From contig JAPLUH010000068.1 of assembly GCA_026397675.1 (NCBI GenBank), forward strand, positions 1 to 5,117: a stretch of 5,117 nt of DNA, in the 5' to 3' direction. Position 1 is the stretch's first letter. Each line of letters opens with the position of its first letter. Origin of the DNA: Verrucomicrobiota bacterium (GTDB taxonomy: Bacteria; Verrucomicrobiota; Verrucomicrobiia; Limisphaerales; UBA9464). Shown piece by piece: positions 1 to 5,117 of the stretch. A program made the translations under genes and the position numbers. The notes under the pieces are model-generated. The model ran no database searches and was not told the origin of the DNA. It saw only the letters and a program-made list of their open reading frames with translations.

Positions 1-2
1 CT

Positions 3-1193
3 TACACCGCGATGTATGCATTTCGCAAACCCTTCTCGGCAGGGACATTTTCCGGCCAGGAAATCGGTGGTGTATCGTTAAAGGTGCTGCTCGTGGTGGC
101 TCAGTTGCTGGGCTACACGCTTTCTAAGTTCTTGGGAATCAAGATTGTCAGCGAAGCGGGCGCAGCCCGTCGGATCGCGCTCATCGCCGGGCTCATCGGT
201 CTGGCGTTCGTGCCGCTGGTCTTACTGCCTCAAGTGCCTCCCTGGGCCCAGGTCGTCTGTCTGTTTGTTAATGGCCTGCCGTTAGGCATGATTTGGGGGC
301 TGATCTTCGGGTTTCTTGAGGGCCGCAGGGTGACCGAATTCCTCGGGTTGGGCATGAGCGTAAGCTTCATTTTTGCCTCGGGTTGGACCAAGTCCGTGGG
401 TGTTTACCTCATCTCCCGATGGGCTGTTCCGGAACTTTGGATGCCGGCCATGGCTGGGTTGGTGTTCGTTCCCCTCCTCGTGATGTGTCTGGCCTTGCTG
501 GCCGCTCTGCCAGCGCCCAGCGTGCAAGACATTGCAGAACGGTCTGTGCGGGCACCGATGGACGGGCCTCAGCGACGCAAATTCTTGGCTCGCAATGCTG
601 TTTCGTTAGCGCTGCTCATCCTTCCCTACGTTTTGCTCACCGTGTACCGCGATCTTCGCGACACCTTCATGGCGGATGTTCTCAAAGAACTGGGGGTACG
701 TCCGGACCCCTCCTTTTTTGCTCGAGTTGAATCCTTGGTTGGGGTCGGAGTTCTGGCCGCATTGGCCGGATTGTGGTGGATTCGCGATCATTGGAAGGCC
801 TTGGGCACTTATCACGTGCTCATCAGTTTGGGGGCGATTTTGGTGGGTGGCGCCACGCTGGCGTTCCAACGTGGTTGGTTGGGCCCGGCCGCTTGGATGG
901 TGCTCACTGGATTAGGGGGTTATCTGGGGTATGTCCCCTTCAACAGCGTGCTCTTCGATCGCCTTCTGGCCGCGACACGACAGGCTGGAACCGCTGCGTT
1001 CCTCATCCAGGTGGCCGATTCGATGGGCTATCTGGCCTCGGCCTCGCTCTACCTCCAGCGGACGTTTTCCAAGGCTTCACCGGCGTGGACTCAGTTGACT
1101 CAGAACGCGGGATTGGGCTTGGCCGTCCTGGTACCTCTCCTGCTAGCAGCTTCGTGGATTTCGCTTAAATCGTCGCGGCGTGTAACTCAGTAG
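3..1193 (+). CDS. DUF5690-type MFS-like multi-pass membrane protein, 5' end missing
   Basis: This is an integral inner-membrane protein, probably of the DUF5690 family, which resembles major facilitator transporters; its substrate is unknown. Numbering from the ATG at 12, the visible part is 393 residues with about eleven hydrophobic segments, near residues 22-45, 53-73, 78-102, 112-134, 143-167, 195-211, 240-257, 268-286, 295-312, 329-348 and 367-385. Hallmarks recalled for the family are MYAFRKPF at 1-8, LGYTLSKFLGIKIVSE at 33-48, NGLPLGMIWGLIFGFLEGRR at 87-106 and SFIFASGWTKSVG at 118-130. The frame is open to the left edge and reads Tyr-Thr-Ala before that Met. MYAFRKP normally lies inside or just after the first helix, so the ATG at 12 is probably internal and one helix plus the real start lie outside, making about twelve helices. 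The central loop at residues 168-194 is the polar linker between the two halves. The stop is TAG at 1191-1193. Family assignment is by motif memory and transport function is inferred. Confidence 0.82.
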   Translation, partial: YTAMYAFRKPFSAGTFSGQEIGGVSLKVLLVVAQLLGYTLSKFLGIKIVSEAGAARRIALIAGLIGLAFVPLVLLPQVPPWAQVVCLFVNGLPLGMIWGLIFGFLEGRRVTEFLGLGMSVSFIFASGWTKSVGVYLISRWAVPELWMPAMAGLVFVPLLVMCLALLAALPAPSVQDIAERSVRAPMDGPQRRKFLARNAVSLALLILPYVLLTVYRDLRDTFMADVLKELGVRPDPSFFARVESLVGVGVLAALAGLWWIRDHWKALGTYHVLISLGAILVGGATLAFQRGWLGPAAWMVLTGLGGYLGYVPFNSVLFDRLLAATRQAGTAAFLIQVADSMGYLASASLYLQRTFSKASPAWTQLTQNAGLGLAVLVPLLLAASWISLKSSRRVTQ

Positions 1194-1216
1194 ATCCAAC
1201 GCTGTCCGTTACAATT

Positions 1217-1234
1217 AGGTGTCGCGTGGCACCT
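1217..1234 (+). other. imperfect hairpin between the membrane protein and pseudopilin genes
   Basis: AGGTGTC (1217-1223) can pair with GGCACCT (1228-1234) around the loop GCGT, giving seven pairs including one T-G wobble. Outer pairing of CAATT (1212-1216) with the AAATTTG stretch (1236-1242) is possible with bulges. No run of T follows, so it is not a classic intrinsic terminator. It sits 23 nt after the stop codon of the upstream gene and could be a weak terminator or an RNA-stabilising hairpin, or it may be chance. Confidence 0.3.
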
Positions 1235-1270
1235 GAAATTTGCTGGCGGATCTCACGGAACCTCCCATAA

Positions 1271-2101
1271 ATGAAACAGATGCAGATAGTTCAATCGCAG
1301 TCGCTCAAAACACCCACAGGTCAAAGGCAGGGGTTTACGTTGATCGAATTGCTTGTGGTCATCGCCATCATCGCCATTTTGGCAGGCATGCTTTTGCCTG
1401 CTCTGGCGACCGCTAAAGCCAAGGGTCAGCAGGCCGCCTGCATGAGCAACTTGCGACAGATTTCCATCGGGACCACGATGTACACGCAGGACAACGCGGA
1501 TTTTTTCCATAATCGCGGGGGAGCTGCTCCCAACGATGGCCAGTGGTCCGCCTCACCGGCTACGCGGGAAGTCCTCCCGCCCTCCGATGGTCGAGCCTAC
1601 TGGGCCACGGCTTACATCTCCTATTTCGGTGGAACCCGACGCATTGGCCGATGCCCGGGTGCCCGCACGGTGGACGACTGGCGCGACGACGGATCCCGGC
1701 CGAAGTGGCCCATGGACTGGTGGCTCGACTCCAGCTATGGCCTGAACCAATACGCGGTCAAAGATTTCAAGTCCCCCTTGGACAAGCCGCTCAAGATTTC
1801 CACGTTGGCCAACCCCTCCACCCTCATTTATGCGCAGGATGCCGCCGAGCAGCGCATGGATGGCTCCGATGACACCCTCGGGATCTGGCCCGGCGGATCG
1901 TCTGTCAACCTCAACCAATGGCGCGTCGGTCTGGCGTCGCTCTACCCGGGCAAGCGCATGGAGTTCGAATGGTTCCGTCACGCCCGCAAGTGCAACACAT
2001 TGTGGGCGCTGGGTAATGTTTCGGTCATTCCGTACAGCACGGGTCCGGGCATCGATTACCGCTGGTACACCGGTGAGGAAGCGCTGATTTCCCCCCGCTG
2101 A
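1271..2101 (+). CDS. prepilin-type N-terminal cleavage/methylation domain protein (pseudopilin-like)
   Basis: This is a 276-residue protein of the type II secretion pseudopilin (GspG/H-like) class. Such proteins are cut and N-methylated by prepilin peptidase and assemble in a periplasmic pseudopilus. A basic, polar leader (residues 1-20) ends in G21 followed by FTLIE; the cut is expected between G21 and F22, with the essential glutamate E26 at +5. The hydrophobic helix spans about residues 24-46 and continues into a polar helix with CMSNLRQI at 57-64. The globular part carries further features typical of the Verrucomicrobiota version: RCP at 127-129, SSYGLN at 154-159 and a C-terminal RHxxKCN at 236-242. 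The usual DGH that follows is replaced by LGN at 247-249. ATG 1271 is taken as the start; an in-frame ATG at 1280 would shorten the leader by three residues. No clear Shine-Dalgarno sequence precedes either. Other secretion-machinery genes are absent here, so it is an orphan copy within this window. The class is well supported; the specific role is unknown. Confidence 0.9.
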   Translation: MKQMQIVQSQSLKTPTGQRQGFTLIELLVVIAIIAILAGMLLPALATAKAKGQQAACMSNLRQISIGTTMYTQDNADFFHNRGGAAPNDGQWSASPATREVLPPSDGRAYWATAYISYFGGTRRIGRCPGARTVDDWRDDGSRPKWPMDWWLDSSYGLNQYAVKDFKSPLDKPLKISTLANPSTLIYAQDAAEQRMDGSDDTLGIWPGGSSVNLNQWRVGLASLYPGKRMEFEWFRHARKCNTLWALGNVSVIPYSTGPGIDYRWYTGEEALISPR

Positions 2102-2136
2102 GTGGGGCCCGCAATCGGTTCTCCGTCATCCCTCCT
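2102..2136 (+). other. short spacer between pseudopilin and lipoprotein genes
   Basis: These 35 nt contain no Shine-Dalgarno-like purine stretch; instead CCTCCT (2131-2136) directly abuts the ATG at 2137. CCCC (2093-2096) and GGGG (2104-2107) could form a small stem across the stop codon of the upstream gene, and GGGCCC at 2105-2110 is self-complementary. There is no T-run, so no terminator is supported, and readthrough from the pseudopilin gene is plausible. Confidence 0.35.
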
Positions 2137-2454
2137 ATGAAGATCTCATTTCTATCTTTGATCGCCCTCTTGTTGGCATTGGGTTGCGAGCCCAAGTCCG
2201 AGGTGGCCTCGCCCAAGAACAGCTCATCCGAGGCCAAGGCCTTAACGGACGCCGCTGCCAAGGCGGCCGCCGAGAATCCTGCGGATGCCTTGGCTTTGGC
2301 CGAGAGCATTAAGAACCGTGAGGATATTTCCGCCGCCGATCGGGCGGCTGCCCTCAAGGCCCAGCAAGATGCCCTTAAAAAGCTCGCTGATGCCGCCGCC
2401 ACCGGTGATGCCAAGGCTAAGGAAGCCATCGACAAATATCGGGCCTCTAAATGA
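2137..2454 (+). CDS. small alanine-rich lipoprotein of unknown function
   Basis: This 105-residue protein begins MKISFLSLIALLLALGC, a short positively charged start, a hydrophobic core and a lipobox-like LALGC with C17 as the probable lipidated residue. Alanine at -3 is less usual than leucine, but G16 at -1 fits. The mature part is 89 residues and very rich in alanine (30 Ala in the whole protein), with lysine, aspartate and glutamate. From about residue 32 to the end it should be almost entirely helical, with likely breaks near NPAD (47-50), NREDIS (60-65) and ATGD (88-91), which would give a few short amphipathic helices. There is no cysteine other than C17 and no recognisable enzyme motif. 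It follows the pseudopilin gene by 35 nt and precedes the large secreted protein gene by 99 nt, so an envelope role linked to either is conceivable but unproven. The composition matches the GC-rich neighbours, with no sign of recent transfer. Being a real gene rests on the signal, codon use and position. Confidence 0.78.
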   Translation: MKISFLSLIALLLALGCEPKSEVASPKNSSSEAKALTDAAAKAAAENPADALALAESIKNREDISAADRAAALKAQQDALKKLADAAATGDAKAKEAIDKYRASK

Positions 2455-2470
2455 GGGATCTCCGACCTAG

Positions 2471-2506
2471 TCCCCTACTTTCCCTCTCGATCCTTTTCGT
2501 TCCCTC
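2471..2506 (+). other. pyrimidine-rich tract in the leader of the large secreted protein gene
   Basis: Only 4 of these 36 nt are purines (A2477, G2489, A2490, G2499). The tract lies 16 nt after the lipoprotein stop codon and 47 nt before the next start. The hexamer TCCCTC occurs twice, at 2481-2486 and 2501-2506, and both copies are complementary to GAGGGA (2453-2458), which overlaps the lipoprotein stop. It may be an unstructured 5' untranslated region or a binding tract; no promoter hexamers with good spacing were recognised. Confidence 0.4.
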
Positions 2507-2521
2507 AAACCAGACACTCTG

Positions 2522-2554
2522 TCCGTAGAAACCAAACACAATCCGTAGCAACCA
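2522..2554 (+). repeat. direct repeat, two 13-nt copies 20 nt apart, ending at the start codon
   Basis: TCCGTAGAAACCA (2522-2534) and TCCGTAGCAACCA (2542-2554) match at 12 of 13 positions and begin exactly 20 nt apart. The last base of the second copy is the A of the ATG at 2554. The spacing is close to two DNA helical turns, which would suit a protein bound on one face, but the second copy also covers the ribosome-binding region, so an RNA-level or translational role is equally possible. Chance duplication cannot be excluded. Confidence 0.5.
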
Positions 2555-5117
2555 TGAGTCCACAATACCTCAAACGCCTCGCCTTGGGCGCCCTGCTGGG
2601 GGCCTTCGGTCTTCAGGCGGCCACCACCATCCCGGCGGAGTTCGCCTACCCGCTGAGCGCTGCCTCGGCCGCTAATCGCGGCTTTTCGGTCGTGATGAAG
2701 CAGGCCACCACCGCCGCCGGCGGTTTGCCCAATAGCAACGCCCGCACTGAGGCGCAGTTGGCTGGCACGCTGATCAACATCAAGACGGGTCTGCCCCACA
2801 CCAACACCATCGATTTCGCGGCCGCGGCCTTCAACGCCGACGGCACCTTTACCGAGACCACCACCATCAACTATGAGCAGGCCGGTTCCACTGGCCAGAG
2901 CTTCCCGGGCATCCCGGGCCTCGAGGGTGGCACTGACAACATCGCCATGGAAGTGGTGTCCTGGCTCGAGTTGCAGGCGGGCACCTACAGCATGATCGTC
3001 AACTCAGACGACGGGTTCCGTGTCACCGTGGGCAAAGAGGCCCGTGACAAGGCTACGGCCCTCGTGCTCGGTGAATACGACGGCGGCCGCGGCGCCACCG
3101 ACAGCATCTTTGACTTCACCGTGACTCAGGCCGGTGTTTATTCCTTCCGCCTGATTTATGAAGAAGGCGGCGGCGGGGCCAACTGCGCTTGGTTCACCGC
3201 TCCCGTGGGCAATCCGGACGGTCGCGTCCTGGTCAATGCCGACGGCGGCGTGAAGGCCTACAGCAAGATCACGGCGGCCACTCCGGCTTACTTGTCGGTG
3301 CTGGCGCCCGCCAATGGTGCCACTGGGGTTTCCCCGGGCGCGGTGGTCACGGCCGTCATCAAGAATGGATCCGCCGGCTCGGTGGCGTCCTCTTCGGTGA
3401 AGCTCACCTATGATGGTGCCGTTGTGGCTGCCGTCGTTTCCCAAGCCAACGGGGCCACCAAGGTTACCTATGACCCGCCCGGTCTTCTGGAGCCGGGCTC
3501 CAAGCACACGGTGGTTCTGGAGTACGCCGACGGCTCGACGCCGAAGAAGCTGGAGTATTCCTTCACCTCCGCCTCCACCGGCAACATCACCCTGCCGACC
3601 CCCATCTGGCTGGAGAACTTTGAGAGCACCGCCGAAGGCGCAGTCCCGACCGGTTGGACCCTCCAGAACTACACCACTGGAGCCAATGGCACCGTGGATT
3701 ATGATGATCCGAACAGCGACGCCTACCTCGACTGGGTGGTCATTCCCAAGACCCGCGTCGAATCGGCCAAGTGGGACGCGCCGCGCCGCTTGAACATCAC
3801 CGAGCAGTTCGTCAACGGTGAGGCCGTCAAGTCGCTGATCAATGGCAACTTCCTGTACGCCGAGTCCGACAATCGTGGCGGTAGCCAGATTCAGTACGCC
3901 TTCTCGCCGGACGTCAATCTGACCGGTAAGACCAATATCTACCTCTCGTTCCACAACATCTACGAGCAGAACCAAGACAGCATCGGCTCGGTGGAATACT
4001 CCATCGACAAGGGTTCGACCTGGTTGCCAGTTCTGTACATGCTCGACGGCCCCGACATCGTGAAGGACGCCGCCGGCAATGTGGATGGTTACGCGACGAT
4101 GATCGCCACGAACGGCGACACCGCCGCCTATGAGGACCCGATCACGGGTGAGGCGAGTGGTAAGGCCTATGGTGCCTTCATCGGTGTGGCCACCAATGAG
4201 TGGAAGAACATCGCTCCCTTCATCCAGGCTCGCATCAACGACGACGCGGTGGAGTCCAAGCGCGTGGAGTTGTTCCGCCTGCCTAAGGCCGACAATCAGG
4301 GCGCCGTCCGTCTCCGTTTCGCTCAGGCCGGAACTGGCAGCTGGTACTTCGGCATCGACGACGTCGGCTTCTACACCATCAACAGTGTCTCCAAGCCGGT
4401 CCTCGCCGTCTCTCCGGTGAGCCTCAACTTGATCGCAGGCGGCAAGGCGACCTTCGTTGCCGAAGGCCGCGGCGAAGGCATCAGCTATCAGTGGCAGCTC
4501 AACAGCAACAACATCGTGGGCGCCACCAACACGACCTTCGTCATCGCCTCGGTCAAGCTGAGCGATTCCGGTAACTACCGCGTGGTGGTTTCGAACAAGG
4601 GTGGCTCCGTGACGTCGGCCGACGCCGTTCTCAAGGTGAGCTCGCCCCTGGCTGATCCGTCCGTGTTGAGCAGCGGCCTGGTGGCTTACCTGCCCTTCGA
4701 CGGTGACTACACCGACTTGCAGGGTGCCGTTTCCGCCAAGGCGGTGGGCAAACCCACCTTCGAGGCCGGCAAGCGCGGTCAAGGCATCCACGTGAAGAAC
4801 CTCAAGGATGGTTCGCTCAACAACTACGTGACCCTCGGCTACGCCAACGCCCTCAAGTTCGGTGATTCCAAGGACTTCACTGTGTCGTTCTGGGTGAAGC
4901 AAATCAGCCAGGCCGATGACCAGGCGTTCATCTCCAACAAGGACTGGAACAGCTCCAACAACCGCGGCTGGGGCGTCTTCTCCCAGGGTGGTGCAGTAAT
5001 CCGCGTCCAGTTGACCGGCCCCAGCTCGACTGACAAGTACAGCCAGAAGCCGGCCGCCACCTTGCCCGATGCCGCTTGGCATTTGATCACCGTGGCCGTG
5101 GCTCGCACCGGCAACGT
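2554..5117 (+). CDS. large exported multidomain protein (PA14-like, Ig-like, jelly-roll, Ig-like, LamG), 3' end missing
   Basis: The frame is open from ATG 2554 to the right edge, giving 854 full codons and no stop. Residues 1-22 or 1-23 form a Sec signal peptide (MSPQYLKRLALGALLGAFG, then LQAA). Domains by eye: a PA14-like sandwich at about 95-217, with SWLELQAGTYSMIVNSDDGF from 137 and AGVYSFRLIYEEGGGGANCAWF near 193-214; a bacterial Ig-like domain at about 243-342 (SSVKLTYDGAVV); a long MAM- or galactose-binding-like jelly-roll at about 350-609, opening with WLENFES and closing with WYFGIDDVGFY; an I-set-like Ig domain at about 615-696 with W647 and DSGNYRVVVSN (671-681) but no cysteine pair; and a LamG/concanavalin-like domain from about 709 (GLVAYLPFDG, then DFTVSFWVKQ) that runs off the edge. 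C211 is the only cysteine seen. All parts suggest carbohydrate or protein binding outside the cell; no catalytic motif is visible. Any C-terminal anchor or sorting signal lies beyond the window. There is no Shine-Dalgarno sequence before the ATG. The start is supported by the signal peptide directly following it. It could equally be an adhesin or a non-catalytic part of a polysaccharide-degrading protein. Confidence 0.88.
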   Translation, partial: MSPQYLKRLALGALLGAFGLQAATTIPAEFAYPLSAASAANRGFSVVMKQATTAAGGLPNSNARTEAQLAGTLINIKTGLPHTNTIDFAAAAFNADGTFTETTTINYEQAGSTGQSFPGIPGLEGGTDNIAMEVVSWLELQAGTYSMIVNSDDGFRVTVGKEARDKATALVLGEYDGGRGATDSIFDFTVTQAGVYSFRLIYEEGGGGANCAWFTAPVGNPDGRVLVNADGGVKAYSKITAATPAYLSVLAPANGATGVSPGAVVTAVIKNGSAGSVASSSVKLTYDGAVVAAVVSQANGATKVTYDPPGLLEPGSKHTVVLEYADGSTPKKLEYSFTSASTGNITLPTPIWLENFESTAEGAVPTGWTLQNYTTGANGTVDYDDPNSDAYLDWVVIPKTRVESAKWDAPRRLNITEQFVNGEAVKSLINGNFLYAESDNRGGSQIQYAFSPDVNLTGKTNIYLSFHNIYEQNQDSIGSVEYSIDKGSTWLPVLYMLDGPDIVKDAAGNVDGYATMIATNGDTAAYEDPITGEASGKAYGAFIGVATNEWKNIAPFIQARINDDAVESKRVELFRLPKADNQGAVRLRFAQAGTGSWYFGIDDVGFYTINSVSKPVLAVSPVSLNLIAGGKATFVAEGRGEGISYQWQLNSNNIVGATNTTFVIASVKLSDSGNYRVVVSNKGGSVTSADAVLKVSSPLADPSVLSSGLVAYLPFDGDYTDLQGAVSAKAVGKPTFEAGKRGQGIHVKNLKDGSLNNYVTLGYANALKFGDSKDFTVSFWVKQISQADDQAFISNKDWNSSNNRGWGVFSQGGAVIRVQLTGPSSTDKYSQKPAATLPDAAWHLITVAVARTGN

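Noticed and set aside
1210..1215. TACAAT resembling a -10 promoter element ahead of the pseudopilin gene
   Set aside because: No TTGACA-like hexamer lies 16-18 nt upstream and there is no extended -10 TG, so a single hexamer match is not enough.
2093..2107. CCCC/GGGG stem over the pseudopilin stop codon as a terminator
   Set aside because: Only four to five pairs and no T-run follows; insufficient for an intrinsic terminator.
2262..2271. GGCGGCCGCC perfect palindrome inside the lipoprotein gene
   Set aside because: It is explained by alanine-rich coding sequence with GCC/GCG codons; a similar string recurs at 3081-3090 in the large gene for the same compositional reason.
282..2470. Numerous open frames of 60-140 codons overlapping the first three genes on both strands
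   Set aside because: They overlap better-supported genes in other frames, have low-complexity Arg/Ser/Pro/Gly/His-rich translations typical of shadow frames, and lack recognisable motifs.
3004..5082. A 692-codon open frame on the minus strand opposite the large secreted protein gene
   Set aside because: It is exactly in codon register with the sense gene. Reverse stops would need TTA, CTA or TCA sense codons, which this GC-rich gene avoids between 3007 and 5082. The sense frame has a signal peptide and recognisable domains; the antisense product has none.

Overview
The window looks like a piece of a Verrucomicrobiota chromosome. Three things suggest this: a prepilin-like protein with the FTLIELLVVIAIIAIL start and SYGxN and CP motifs that are multiplied in that phylum; a large secreted protein built from a PA14-like domain, cysteine-free Ig-like domains and a LamG domain; and a DUF5690-type membrane protein. 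This is recognition by eye, without any search. All four genes lie on the + strand, and coding density is high. There is no RNA gene, CRISPR array, insertion sequence or phage gene that I can support.

Layout from left to right. (1) Positions 3-1193 hold the 3' part of a 12-helix, MFS-like membrane protein of the DUF5690 type, whose true start lies left of the window. (2) A 77-nt gap with a small imperfect hairpin follows. (3) Positions 1271-2101 encode a prepilin-type pseudopilin of 276 residues. (4) After 35 nt, positions 2137-2454 encode a 105-residue, alanine-rich lipoprotein. (5) A 99-nt leader with a pyrimidine-rich tract and a 13-nt direct repeat spaced by 20 nt precedes the next gene. 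(6) From 2554 to the right edge runs an uninterrupted frame of at least 854 codons for a large exported multidomain beta-sandwich protein. It has no stop inside the window, so its end lies outside.

The last three genes all encode products that leave the cytoplasm: a type II secretion/type IV pilus-like pseudopilin, a lipoprotein and a large secreted or surface protein. A joint role in export or display of the large protein is possible, but it is inferred only from neighbourhood. The gaps of 35 and 99 nt allow, but do not show, one transcript. The first gene has no obvious functional link to the others.

I did not find a convincing new biological system. The points most worth a second look are the repeat-bearing leader of the large protein gene, the altered C-terminal motif of the pseudopilin, and the domain series of the large protein.
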